From Lachnospiraceae bacterium (GTDB lineage: Bacteria; Bacillota; Clostridia; Lachnospirales; Lachnospiraceae): 50,183 bases of DNA. The first letter of the stretch is position 1; each line of letters opens with the position of its first letter. A program made the position numbers and the translations under genes. The notes beneath the pieces are model-generated. The model ran no database searches. It saw nothing but the letters and a program-made list of their open reading frames with translations, and was not told the DNA's origin. Positions 1 to 8,055 of the stretch are shown piece by piece. The stretch spans positions 1 through 50,183 of the forward strand of contig CAJTAL010000031.1 of the NCBI GenBank assembly GCA_910574285.1, in the 5' to 3' direction.

Positions 1-102
1 GATTATAAACAAATCTTGAATCACGTCATTCACTTGTCAGTCAAAAAGATTATCCCACAGATTTTAGAATATGTAAAACCGGTAGGTTATTCATCGCTTA
101 CG

Positions 103-609
103 ATGAATGTTACGAGCAGTGGTATTATAAACGGGGTGATCCAGCCCCAATATGGCGGGCATGGGACGCAATTCAATGAAAACGGCATCCCTACTTATTC
201 TTTACCCTTTAAGGTGGAAGATGCGCCACAGGAAACGGTGTCGATTGCCATTGTTTTGGAGGATAAGGACGCATACCCGGTGACGGGGGGATTCGCATGG
301 ATACACTGGCTGGCGGCAAACATAACCCGTTTTGAAATCAAAGAGAATGAGAGCCAGACGGCGGATGACTTCGTGCAGGGAAGGAATAGTTGGACGAGCA
401 TACAGGGCGGTGAGCAGTCCACGGAGCTTTCCTGTTATTACGGCGGGATGACACCGCCCGATAAGCCGCACATATATGAACTTCATGTGTATGCCTTGGA
501 TAAGATGCTGGATTTGGAGCGGGGCTTTCTGCTGAATGAGCTTTACCGTGAAATGGACGGGCATATCTTAGACCAGTTTACGCTGAAAGGGATATATGAA
601 AAGATGTAA
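103..609 (+). CDS. PEBP-family (YbhB/YbcL, Raf-kinase-inhibitor-like) protein
   Basis: A 168-residue protein with the bacterial PEBP fold signature: the N-terminal TSSGIINGVI strand, the anion-site region VLEDKDAYPVTGGFAWIHWL (residues about 54-73), and the C-terminal GGMTPPDKPHIYELHVYALD block. Bacterial PEBPs are small cytosolic proteins with a conserved ligand pocket; their role is mostly unknown and no enzyme activity is claimed. The start at 103 is chosen because the family begins near MNVTSSG. The same frame is open back to base 1, and no Shine-Dalgarno sits at a good distance from 103, so translation may start upstream or the gene may be joined to a truncated upstream ORF. The gene is separated by about 75 bp from the leader ORF of the efflux pump. 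Confidence 0.75.
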   Translation: MNVTSSGIINGVIQPQYGGHGTQFNENGIPTYSLPFKVEDAPQETVSIAIVLEDKDAYPVTGGFAWIHWLAANITRFEIKENESQTADDFVQGRNSWTSIQGGEQSTELSCYYGGMTPPDKPHIYELHVYALDKMLDLERGFLLNELYREMDGHILDQFTLKGIYEKM

Positions 610-685
610 TGTTGTAGGAAGATTGATAAAAAAATCTTTCCATGCTATACTGTCCTGCGAAAAGATAACTGAGGGAGGTGGGAAT

Positions 686-766
686 ATGCTCTGTCATTTA
701 GTGATTGACTTAAGCAAAGGGCTCTGTACAAAGTCTGATGAATGGACGAAATTTGTACAGAGGTAA
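686..766 (+). CDS. 26-codon leader peptide ORF upstream of the MFS pump
   Basis: A short ORF encoding MLCHLVIDLSKGLCTKSDEW followed by six residues. It starts 5 bases after a very strong Shine-Dalgarno (GGGAGGTGG, about 673-682), stronger than the one of the pump gene itself. A perfect 11-bp inverted repeat lies inside the ORF. The strong ribosome site, tiny size, internal hairpin and position 70 bp before an efflux gene fit a regulatory leader peptide of the ribosome-stalling kind known for macrolide and other resistance genes. The sequence does not match a leader I recognise. Confidence 0.55.
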   Translation: MLCHLVIDLSKGLCTKSDEWTKFVQR

Positions 767-794
767 AAACCATCGTCCACATTGGATTTTGTAC
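722..794 (+). promoter_or_regulatory. Putative attenuator: mutually exclusive hairpins
   Basis: CTCTGTACAAA (722-732) pairs perfectly with TTTGTACAGAG (752-762). The GTACAAA part can instead pair with TTTGTAC at 788-794. TGGACGA (743-749) can pair with TCGTCCA (773-779), which is incompatible with the first hairpin. Competing stems overlapping a leader ORF are what translational or transcriptional attenuation uses. The inducer is unknown. Confidence 0.45.
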
Positions 795-836
795 TTTTTA
801 TTCTGAAAAAATAAAGGATAGAATGGAGAAAATTCA

Positions 837-2114
837 ATGGAAGAAAAATCATTTAAGAAATATATCATTTTGTGGTTAAGCCAGAGCGTATCAGGGCTTG
901 GAAGTTCCATGACCGTGTTTGCGCTTGTCTTGTGGGCGTATGGCCAGAGCCATTCCGCAATGTCCGTTTCGCTGATGTCTTTTTGCAATTATGTGCCGTA
1001 TGTACTTTTAAGCCTGTTTGCCGGTGATTTCATAGACAGGCATAAGAAGAAAACGATCATGCTGGTTTCGGACAGCATTGCAGCGGCAGGTTCATTGGCA
1101 GTATTGGCGTTTCTGTTTGCAGGCTGTCTGGAGGTATGGAACATTTATGCCATTAATGCGGTGGTTGGTATAACGAATGCTTTCCAGCAGCCTGCGTCCG
1201 CAGTGGCAGTGGGAAGGCTCGTACCGAAGGAGAAGATTTCAAATGTCAGCGGGATGAATTCTTTTTCCAATAATCTTATCGTGGTATTCAGCCCCATGCT
1301 GGCGGCGTTCCTGTTTGCGGCAGGCGGGCTGCCGCTTATCCTGTTGATAGACCTGGCGGGCTTTGTCTTTGCATTTTGCGTATTGCTGTTCTTTATCACA
1401 ATCCCGGAACAGGCGCAGGACAAAATACATAGTTCCCCCCTGGCCGGGATAGCGGAGGGATTTGAGTTTCTGAAAAAGGAAAAAGGTATATTATACATCA
1501 TGCTTACAATGGCACTGATCAATTTCTGTTCAAGGCTGACCTATGAAAATATTCTCTCGCCAATGATTTTGTCGAGGAGTTCCGGGGACAGCATTGTACT
1601 TGGAACTGTAAATGCCTGTATGGGTGTAGGCGGGATTGCCGGGGGCATCATTGTTTCCGTAAAGAAGGAAAGCCGCCATAAAGCTGTGGCAATTTATGTT
1701 TCGGCGGCATTGTCATTTCTGTTCGGTGACCTGATGATGGCAGTTGGGAAAAATGTATTCTGGTGGTCAGCGTCTGCGGTTGCAGCCAGCCTGCCCATTC
1801 CATTTATAATGGCAAACCAGAATACGATACTGTACCAGAAGATTCCTGCTGCTATGCAGGGGAGGGTATTTGCAGTCAGGAATGCCATCCAGTACAGCAC
1901 GATCCCGGTTGGCATTATCCTGGGAGGTTATCTGGCAGATTATGTCTTTGAGCCTTTTATGGTTTCCGGGAACAGGCTGGCGGAAATGTTGGAAATAATA
2001 GTAGGGGATAGTGCCGGAAGCGGCATGGCGGCAATGTTCCTGTGTACCGGGATATGCGGCTTTACGGTGAGCATGGCATCCTGTTTCAACCGGGAAATAA
2101 AGAAATTAAACTGA
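837..2114 (+). CDS. MFS efflux transporter (DHA3/Mef-like)
   Basis: A 425-residue membrane protein with about 12 hydrophobic segments. The cytoplasmic loop GDFIDRHKKKTIMLVSD (about residues 63-79) is the loop 2-3 signature of the major facilitator superfamily. The N-terminus (ILWLSQSVSGLGSSMTVFAL) and overall size resemble the DHA3 branch that includes macrolide-efflux Mef proteins; the substrate cannot be read from the sequence. It would export a drug-like compound by proton antiport. The start follows GGAG with 8-9 bases spacing. It is preceded by a leader ORF and competing hairpins, suggesting inducible expression, and is followed convergently by a merR gene. Confidence 0.85.
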   Translation: MEEKSFKKYIILWLSQSVSGLGSSMTVFALVLWAYGQSHSAMSVSLMSFCNYVPYVLLSLFAGDFIDRHKKKTIMLVSDSIAAAGSLAVLAFLFAGCLEVWNIYAINAVVGITNAFQQPASAVAVGRLVPKEKISNVSGMNSFSNNLIVVFSPMLAAFLFAAGGLPLILLIDLAGFVFAFCVLLFFITIPEQAQDKIHSSPLAGIAEGFEFLKKEKGILYIMLTMALINFCSRLTYENILSPMILSRSSGDSIVLGTVNACMGVGGIAGGIIVSVKKESRHKAVAIYVSAALSFLFGDLMMAVGKNVFWWSASAVAASLPIPFIMANQNTILYQKIPAAMQGRVFAVRNAIQYSTIPVGIILGGYLADYVFEPFMVSGNRLAEMLEIIVGDSAGSGMAAMFLCTGICGFTVSMASCFNREIKKLN

Positions 2115-2136
2115 TAAGCTAATATGTAGGAGCGGG

Positions 2137-2517
2137 TTATCCTGCTCCTTTGGTATTTACGCGTTCAATTTCATTTCTGTAAAATTCAATCTTCTCATCC
2201 AATTTAATCTTATGCTCCTGCAACCATGCAATCTGCTCATTGAGAGCCTGCCGGTGCTGCATCAGCATTTCCATCCTTTCAGAAAGGGTGGGATCACCTA
2301 TTGCCCGGAGTTCGGCATAGTGTTTGATTTCCTTAATGGGCATACCAGTGTCTTTCAGGCGTTTGATAAATTCGATCCATGTGAGGTCTTTATCAGAATA
2401 GCAGCGGCGGTTGCCGGAATTTCTTTCCGGTGTAATCAAGCCTTCGTGTTCATAATAGCGCAGGGTATGGATGCCCAGCCCCGTCAGTCTTGAAAAATCT
2501 CCGATGGAATATTCCAT
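2137..2517 (-). CDS. MerR-family transcriptional regulator
   Basis: A 126-residue protein with the MerR N-terminal winged helix: YSIGDFSRLTGLGIHTLRYY at residues 3-22 (HTH plus the RYYE motif), an arginine-rich wing near residues 33-38, and a C-terminal coiled coil (residues about 75-115). No metal-binding cysteines are present, so it belongs to the AdhR/NmlR-like sensors of organic or electrophilic stress rather than the metal sensors. It is divergent from the SDR gene, and the shared intergenic region carries a MerR-type promoter (2538-2568), so it very likely controls that gene. The start has GGGGTGA 7 bases upstream. Confidence 0.9.
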   Translation of the reverse strand: MEYSIGDFSRLTGLGIHTLRYYEHEGLITPERNSGNRRCYSDKDLTWIEFIKRLKDTGMPIKEIKHYAELRAIGDPTLSERMEMLMQHRQALNEQIAWLQEHKIKLDEKIEFYRNEIERVNTKGAG

Positions 2518-2537
2518 AAAAAATCACCCCAATCCTC

Positions 2538-2568
2538 TTGACATAGAGTTCACTCTACATTGTATGGT
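2538..2568 (+). promoter_or_regulatory. MerR-type promoter with 19-bp spacer and palindromic operator
   Basis: TTGACA at 2538-2543 and TATGGT at 2563-2568 are separated by 19 bp, the elongated spacer typical of MerR-activated promoters. The spacer holds the perfect dyad TAGAGT-TC-ACTCTA (2544-2557). It drives the SDR gene rightward, with the merR start about 20 bp away on the other side. Confidence 0.8.
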
Positions 2569-2600
2569 TGGATTATACCAAATCGAAGGAGGATTTTCAA

Positions 2601-3392
2601 ATGGTTCAGGGAACAGGAAAATATACGGTCATAACAGGGGCGAGTTCAGGCATTGGGTACGAAACGGCAAAGGCATTTGCGGAGCGGGGCAAAAATCTGG
2701 TCATAGCAGCAAGGCGAAAAAATAATCTGGAAAGACTGAAACGGGAGATTTTAGGGATATACCCGGATTTGGATATTGTCATCAGAAGTGCTGATTTATC
2801 TATGCCGGAAAACGTATACCAGTTTTATGAAGGTTTGAGGGATTATGAGATTGAAACATGGATCAACAATGCAGGGTTTGGCAATTATGACAGCGTGGCG
2901 GATCAGGACTTGAATAAGATCAGGATGATGCTGAACCTGAACATCGAGGCTCTGACAATTCTGTCCTCACTGTATGTCCGTGATTACAAGGATGTAGAAG
3001 GAACACAGCTTATCAATGTATCCTCATGCGGGGGCTACACCATTGTTCCCACGGCAGTGACGTACTGCGCGGCAAAATTTTATGTAAGTACGTTTACGGA
3101 AGGGCTGGCACGGGAACTGGAAGAAGCGGGAGCGAAAATGAAGGCAAAGGTGCTGGCACCTGCGGCAACAAAGACAGAGTTTGGAATGGTGGCAAACAAT
3201 GTCAGTGAATATGACTATGACAAGTCTTTCGGAACATACCACACGGGCAAGCAGGTAGCCGGATTTCTGCTTGAACTGTATGACAGTGCAAAAGTTGTGG
3301 GGATAGTAGACAGGGAGAGTTTCAGTTTCCGGCTGGCAGACCCGTTGTTCCCATATGCGGGAAATTCCTCACATAATCAGCAGCGTATGTGA
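2601..3392 (+). CDS. Short-chain dehydrogenase/reductase (SDR)
   Basis: A 263-residue classical SDR. The nucleotide-binding motif TGASSGIG lies at residues about 10-17, NNAG near 91-94, the catalytic serine in INVSS near 140, and the YCAAK active site (YxxxK) near 154-158. It would reduce or oxidise a small carbonyl or alcohol substrate with NAD(P)H; the substrate is not apparent. Start 2601 is preferred over upstream TTG 2568 because AAGGAGGA sits 7-8 bases before it. It is controlled by the divergent MerR promoter, consistent with a detoxification role (inference). Confidence 0.9.
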   Translation: MVQGTGKYTVITGASSGIGYETAKAFAERGKNLVIAARRKNNLERLKREILGIYPDLDIVIRSADLSMPENVYQFYEGLRDYEIETWINNAGFGNYDSVADQDLNKIRMMLNLNIEALTILSSLYVRDYKDVEGTQLINVSSCGGYTIVPTAVTYCAAKFYVSTFTEGLARELEEAGAKMKAKVLAPAATKTEFGMVANNVSEYDYDKSFGTYHTGKQVAGFLLELYDSAKVVGIVDRESFSFRLADPLFPYAGNSSHNQQRM

Positions 3393-3593
3393 GAACAGAT
3401 ATTTATGAAGAAATGCACAAAAACTAACCGCCGCACTATGACCTTCATCCGCCATATGCGGCGGTCTGCCATTTCCGCAGGCAGGCCGGGCGGCCTGATA
3501 AGGGAAATTGCTTGGAAGGGTAATATGCGGGTGGGCTTATCGGACGAAAAGCGAAAAACTTTAGGGGTGATTTTGATATTTTTGTACTTCATT
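3393..3593 (+). other. Intergenic region with small GC-rich hairpins, no convincing gene
   Basis: An open frame from 3405 to 3668 lacks a ribosome site and resembles no family. Small perfect stems, CCGCC/GGCGG near 3450-3467 and CAGGCC/GGCCTG near 3482-3498, may end the SDR transcript. Confidence 0.4.
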
Positions 3594-3629
3594 TATGCCT
3601 TTCGTTCCATTTCGTATGCCTTTCGTTCC
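3594..3629 (+). promoter_or_regulatory. Tandem 15-bp repeats with 21-bp period (LytTR-type binding site)
   Basis: TATGCCTTTCGTTCC occurs at 3594-3608 and again at 3615-3629. The 21-bp period equals two helical turns, the arrangement used by LytTR-domain activators such as AgrA. The repeats lie about 75 bp ahead of a LytTR response-regulator gene; a TAAAAT -10 candidate is at 3661-3666. Autoregulation is the likely meaning. Confidence 0.6.
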
Positions 3630-3703
3630 CTGCATCCCAAAATAACAAAAAATCTGCCGATAAAATAGATAGCGGAACATAATAGAATCCGAGGTGATGA
3701 ATT

Positions 3704-4420
3704 TTGAATATAGCAGTGGTCGATGATGAAGAAATCATCAGGCAGCAGATACACGGCTTCATAAAGAAGCAGAAGCCGGAATCCGAGATCAGTGATTTTT
3801 CCACAGGGGAGGGGCTGCTTGCGGCAGGGAGGGAATTCGACATTATCTTTCTTGACATACAGATGGAAGGCATGGGCGGCATAGAGGCGGCGCGAATCCT
3901 CCGGCAGCGGAATGTGGATGCGGTGCTGGTCTTTATCACAGGCATAAGGGAATATGTGTTTGAAGCCTTTGACGTGTCGGCATTCCATTACCTGCTAAAG
4001 CCGATTGAGGAAAGCAAGTTCATTGAGGTGCTTGGCAGGGCGGTGGACGAGGCGGGGAGAAGGAAAGTGCAGAAGGAGCAGCAGATATTCATCCGGACAA
4101 AGAACCGGGGATATACGCTCAACTTAAGCAGTATCCTGTATATTGAAAACAGGGGGAAGAAAGTGGAAATCCATACCACGGACATGGAGGAGATCATAGA
4201 GGCATATGCCACGATGGACGAACTGGAAGGACAGCTTGGGGGCGGCTTTTACCGCTGCCACAGGGGGTATCTGGTAAACATGGCGCACATAGTGAGGTAT
4301 GACAATGACAGCATTTTCCTTTCCAGCGGCGGCAAAGTCTACCTGACAAGGAAAAAGCACAATGAGTTTGTAAAGGCATATATGTGGTATTTGCAGAATG
4401 GAGGGGTGTCCTGTGTATGA
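3704..4420 (+). CDS. LytTR-family response regulator (AgrA-like)
   Basis: A 238-residue protein with an N-terminal receiver domain (acidic DD at residues 7-8, phospho-acceptor Asp in FLDIQM near residue 50, conserved Lys in LLKPIE near 100) and a C-terminal LytTR DNA-binding domain (about residues 135-235, with ILYIENRGKKVEIHT and FYRCHRGYLVNMAHI). It starts with TTG; GAGGTGA lies 6 bases upstream. It overlaps the kinase gene by 8 bases if the kinase starts at 4413. LytTR regulators usually bind paired direct repeats, and such a pair is present upstream at 3594-3629. Confidence 0.92.
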   Translation: MNIAVVDDEEIIRQQIHGFIKKQKPESEISDFSTGEGLLAAGREFDIIFLDIQMEGMGGIEAARILRQRNVDAVLVFITGIREYVFEAFDVSAFHYLLKPIEESKFIEVLGRAVDEAGRRKVQKEQQIFIRTKNRGYTLNLSSILYIENRGKKVEIHTTDMEEIIEAYATMDELEGQLGGGFYRCHRGYLVNMAHIVRYDNDSIFLSSGGKVYLTRKKHNEFVKAYMWYLQNGGVSCV

Positions 4421-5885
4421 AGTGGTAAGTTGGCTGTTAGAAATTTTTTCTGCCATGTTCCAGGGGTACTGCCTGCAGTATTTTTATGGGAACTTTCTGG
4501 ACGGCAGGATACGGGACCGGCGTATAAACGGGCTGGCAGCCGCTGCGCTGTATGGGGTACTGCGGCTGGGGGCAGGAATTTTACTGCCAAAGGGCTATGG
4601 AAGTTTTGTGACTTTTATAAGGCTGGCAGTGGTCATGTGTATTATATTAGCGATTGTAATGACCTTTTACAGAGTGACAGGGAAGATAATCTTATTTCTT
4701 GTAGTTACTTTTACAGCAGTAAGTGAAATTTGTTTTTTTCTGTCCTATATGGTTTTCAGGTTAGAGGATAACCTGCTCAGGCTATGGAACTGGTGCGTTA
4801 TAAACGGATATATAAATTCAATAGAAGTTTACGATGCAGTGACCGGAATAACGGTAATTGGAATGATCTTTTTGAGGTGTGTGGTGGCAGCGGCATTATT
4901 ATTCTTTACTATGAAAAAAATAGTGAAGAATTACCGGGAAAAAGATTATGCCATCCATAGGACGGAACTGTTATTTATCCTTACGCCGGGGCTGGCAGGT
5001 CTGATGGTATGTACCTTACTTCGTGTCACTATAAATGCGGCAGAAAGCGGCGCACCGGAACTGCTGTATGACAGATACCCGTCACTGATAATCATAGTGC
5101 CTGTTATCCTGCTGCTGTTACTGTTCTCCATTGTGTCCGGGGTAAAACTTTTTCAGGACATGATTTGCTGGAACAGGGAAAAGAGCAGCCGGATTATCTT
5201 AGAAAAACAGGTCAGCAGCTTACAGGAGCATATGGGGGAGATGGAGCGTGTCTATTCCGGGATACGGGGGATGAAGCACGACATGAAGAATACGCTCTCC
5301 GTCATCATGCAGCTTGCGTCCGGAAAGGAGGAAGAACTGCAAGTCTATCTGGAGGAACTGAACCAGACCATGGACAGACTGGAATTCCAGTTCAAGACGG
5401 GGAACACTGTCGTGGATACCCTGCTGAACATGAAATATCATGAGATCACCAGTACAGTGCCAGACTTGCAGATGGATGTGGAGGGGCTGCAGTTCCCCGA
5501 AAAATTATTCATACAGAGTTATGATATCGGCATTATTTTAGGAAACGCGCTGGATAATGCAATGGAGGCGTGCAGGAAGCTGAAAGCGAAGGAGCCGGAT
5601 GCGGAAGCCTTTATCCGTATCAGTTCATTCCAAAAGAGGGAACTGTTTTTCCTGAAAATGGAGAACAGTTTTGATGGTAGGCTGGTGCGGAGGCGGCGGG
5701 AGGAATTCCCCATGACAGATAAGGCAGACAGGGAGAACCACGGGATAGGGCTTGCGAACATCAAAAGTACGGCTGAAAAGTATCAGGGAACTATGGATTT
5801 TAAAGTAAAGGACAGGGTGTTCATCCTGTCCGTGATGATGAAAAATGAAAGGAGAGAAGAAGATGGATTTTGGAGTAACAGGTAA
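4413..5885 (+). CDS. GHKL sensor histidine kinase (AgrC/VirS-like)
   Basis: About 490 residues. The N-terminal half has roughly six transmembrane segments, as in peptide-pheromone sensors AgrC, VirS and ComD. The C-terminal half has a dimerisation helix with the likely phospho-histidine in RGMKHDMKNTLS, the N-box LGNALDNAMEAC, and the G-box HGIGLANIKS. GTG 4413 is chosen because GAGGGG sits 6 bases before it; an ATG at 4398 lacks a site. It overlaps the regulator upstream and the next gene downstream (5863), so all three are translationally coupled. No agrB or agrD homologue is visible nearby, so the signal is unknown. Confidence 0.9.
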   Translation: MYEVVSWLLEIFSAMFQGYCLQYFYGNFLDGRIRDRRINGLAAAALYGVLRLGAGILLPKGYGSFVTFIRLAVVMCIILAIVMTFYRVTGKIILFLVVTFTAVSEICFFLSYMVFRLEDNLLRLWNWCVINGYINSIEVYDAVTGITVIGMIFLRCVVAAALLFFTMKKIVKNYREKDYAIHRTELLFILTPGLAGLMVCTLLRVTINAAESGAPELLYDRYPSLIIIVPVILLLLLFSIVSGVKLFQDMICWNREKSSRIILEKQVSSLQEHMGEMERVYSGIRGMKHDMKNTLSVIMQLASGKEEELQVYLEELNQTMDRLEFQFKTGNTVVDTLLNMKYHEITSTVPDLQMDVEGLQFPEKLFIQSYDIGIILGNALDNAMEACRKLKAKEPDAEAFIRISSFQKRELFFLKMENSFDGRLVRRRREEFPMTDKADRENHGIGLANIKSTAEKYQGTMDFKVKDRVFILSVMMKNERREEDGFWSNR

Positions 5886-6636
5886 CTTAGGAGGGTACTA
5901 TCTGGCAGAGCAGTACCGGAAGAATGCGGCGTCGGGAACGAGCGGGGGCGTGAGCTTTGCGGAGCTTGCGGCTGCAAAGGCGGCGGAGCAGTCGGATGTG
6001 TCGGGAATGAGTTTTAAGGATATGTGGCAGGCAAGGTTTCCGGGGGCATACTACCATACGGCAGATGCGTCCAATATTCCGCAGGGGGTATGGGAGAGGA
6101 ATGATTTCCCATTTGAGAAATTCTTCTGTAATGATTTGGATGAATCGGCTGTGAACTGGAAGCCGAACGGGACGAATCCTGCTATGGATTCATCCGGGGT
6201 ACAGTCAAGACTGCATTCAATCGCGGGGCAGAAGTCGATTGTGGTGCCACCGGAACTGGAGGAAAAAATGAAAAATGACCCTGCCCTGGCGAGTCAGGTA
6301 ATGGCAAAAGTGGAGAGCTTTATTGCAGCTAATCAAGTACCCGGCAGGATATGTTCCCATTTGATAGTTTTAGATGAAAATGGGGAAATAGCACGTTTCC
6401 GGGCTTCAAGTCATGGTGGCAATATTACCGGGCTGACAGAGGAAGAACTGCGCCAGTTCGAAGCAGAGCAGGCGGCAAAGAGGAAAAGGCGTGAGGAATA
6501 TGCCCGACTGAACGAAGAAAGCGCCCTGAAACGCAAGCTGATGGAGCAGGAAGCGGACGAGAGATATTACCAGACCAGCATAACCAAAAAAGCAGTTTCG
6601 ATTGCGGCATATGAAGCGGCGGGCATTTTGAAGTAA
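5863..6636 (+). CDS. DUF6033-like protein of unknown function, coupled to the kinase
   Basis: A 257-residue soluble protein without signal peptide or membrane segment. Visible parts: an N-terminal tail MDFGVTGNLGGYYLAEQY rich in Gly, Ala and Ser; a middle domain with VPPELEEKMKNDPALASQV and HLIVLDENGEIARFR (about residues 125-190); and a charged C-terminal coiled coil rich in Glu, Lys and Arg (about 195-240). It resembles the Clostridia family I know as DUF6033, whose role is unknown. The start has AAAGGAGAG 6 bases upstream and lies inside the kinase gene (23-bp overlap), pointing to co-regulation with the signalling pair. The family assignment is from memory. Confidence 0.6.
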   Translation: MDFGVTGNLGGYYLAEQYRKNAASGTSGGVSFAELAAAKAAEQSDVSGMSFKDMWQARFPGAYYHTADASNIPQGVWERNDFPFEKFFCNDLDESAVNWKPNGTNPAMDSSGVQSRLHSIAGQKSIVVPPELEEKMKNDPALASQVMAKVESFIAANQVPGRICSHLIVLDENGEIARFRASSHGGNITGLTEEELRQFEAEQAAKRKRREEYARLNEESALKRKLMEQEADERYYQTSITKKAVSIAAYEAAGILK

Positions 6637-6645
6637 AGCAGGATA

Positions 6646-6700
6646 TGCCCGGACTTACCGTAAGGGGGCATGGGCGGCTCCGAATGACAGAGGGGCCGCC
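6646..6700 (+). terminator. Two hairpins between operon genes
   Basis: ATGCCC...GGGCAT with an inner CTTA/TAAG stem (about 6648-6671), then GGCGGCTCC...GGGGCCGCC (about 6673-6700), followed by a weak A/T run. This is a partial terminator or processing hairpin before the next gene. Confidence 0.4.
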
Positions 6701-6732
6701 GTTGAAATATTTTTATCAAGGAGGATGATGTT

Positions 6733-7803
6733 ATGTCAATGAATGTTAATCAGGATTACAGCCAGTTTTATGTGGGGACGGAGCAGCTAAAAAGCTATGG
6801 TTCCAATTCGGCGGCAAAGAAGGACACCTTAGTGAAATACCGGTTCAACACCACGGATGAGCATGGCAACAAGGTCATGGATAAGATGTCAAAAGAGGAA
6901 ACCATGAAAGCCGTGAATGAGATTTCAGCACAGTATGGGGACAGCGTCATCGTGCAGTTTTCCGGTGATGGCCTTGCGGCTCTTGCAGAGGGCAGGAAAT
7001 TTATGTCCGGCAGGGAAATGACGGCGGAGGAAGCGGCAAAGAGGGCGGCAAGGGATACCGCATTTCAGGCGGAGAATGTAATACAGCATGAAAACACGCA
7101 CAGAATCGTTATACCGAATTATGAAACAAACGAACAGCTTTACAACAGCCTTGCAGGTGCGGATGATAACGTGATCAGTTCCACGATGGGGATTATTTCA
7201 AATTACCTTATGCCGGGCAGTGTTTCAGGATTGTCGGAACAGGAAAGGCAGGATAAGGTGGCTTTCGGTTTGGAAGCGGCTAAGTATCTGGCAGAGAATT
7301 ATCTGGATGAATCCCATGCGGGAGATTTCATGTCTGCAATGGAGACGATTGCGAAATACGGCCTGAACAGTTCCGTTTCAGACAGCGAAAAGGTAATTTA
7401 CAATGTGCAGGAAGGGCAGGTGCGGATGTCCGGCGCACCGGGCAGCTATGTGGATATGGAGAGCTGGCTGAGAGCGAATGACACTGACCTGTATAACCAG
7501 ATCAACGAACTGAACCAGAGTATCATAAACCACAGAGACGGGGAGAGCCATGCTGCTAAATTTATAGAATTATACACAAAGGCGGCGAAGGAGATACTGA
7601 ACGCTTCATCCGACACAAAGAAAGACAGTGATTATGCAGACTGGAAAGAGACTGTTGAAAAGACAGAACTGCCGACAACATTCCAGAATGTAAAATATAA
7701 TAATTTCCAGTCATTTTTTGATAGCCTGCGGAACCAGAGCAGTCTTTCCGATTCATGGATCAGTGAAAACATAGGCCGCTTTATGAAATGGCTGGCGGTC
7801 TGA
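6733..7803 (+). CDS. Hypothetical protein in the LytTR operon
   Basis: A 356-residue protein I do not recognise. It is soluble, without signal peptide. The N-terminus (SMNVNQDYSQFYVGTEQLKS) recalls the tyrosine/serine-rich tails of its neighbours. A central helical region contains the motif ENVIQHENTHRIVIPNYE (about residues 117-134); HENTH could suggest a metal site but is not the HExxH of zinc proteases. The 19-base sequence containing its Shine-Dalgarno is repeated exactly before the next gene (7817-7835). Probably co-transcribed with the two-component genes. Confidence 0.6.
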   Translation: MSMNVNQDYSQFYVGTEQLKSYGSNSAAKKDTLVKYRFNTTDEHGNKVMDKMSKEETMKAVNEISAQYGDSVIVQFSGDGLAALAEGRKFMSGREMTAEEAAKRAARDTAFQAENVIQHENTHRIVIPNYETNEQLYNSLAGADDNVISSTMGIISNYLMPGSVSGLSEQERQDKVAFGLEAAKYLAENYLDESHAGDFMSAMETIAKYGLNSSVSDSEKVIYNVQEGQVRMSGAPGSYVDMESWLRANDTDLYNQINELNQSIINHRDGESHAAKFIELYTKAAKEILNASSDTKKDSDYADWKETVEKTELPTTFQNVKYNNFQSFFDSLRNQSSLSDSWISENIGRFMKWLAV

Positions 7804-7839
7804 TGTAGATAAAATATTTTATCAAGGAGGATGATATTT

Positions 7840-8055
7840 ATGGCAATTTCAGGAGTAACGGATTACACGAATGCTTATGCGGCAGACAGGGCAAACGGGA
7901 GCAGCGGCCTCAGTGGGGAAGCGCAGGATTATTTAAGGGGGCTGAAAGAAAAATACCCGGATGCGAACGTGACGGTGACAGATTTCAAGAACGGGAAGCA
8001 GGAAGATAATTATATGTTCGGCTGCAGCGGAGGCAATAATCCATCCCCGACCTGA
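7840..8055 (+). CDS. Truncated small protein related to the upstream unknowns
   Basis: A 71-codon ORF starting MAISGVTDYTNAYAADRANG, with a repeat of the upstream ribosome-site sequence (TTTTATCAAGGAGGATGAT). The body SGEAQDYLRGLKEKYPDANV looks like the beginning of a longer DUF6033-like protein that stops abruptly at FGCSGGNNPSPT. The stop falls exactly where an unrelated SH3b coding segment begins in another frame, so the 3' part was probably lost by recombination. Confidence 0.55.
   Translation: MAISGVTDYTNAYAADRANGSSGLSGEAQDYLRGLKEKYPDANVTVTDFKNGKQEDNYMFGCSGGNNPSPT

Noticed and set aside
3405-3668. 87-codon open frame after the SDR gene
   Set aside because: No ribosome site, odd composition, and its 3' half covers the LytTR repeat site; no family resemblance.
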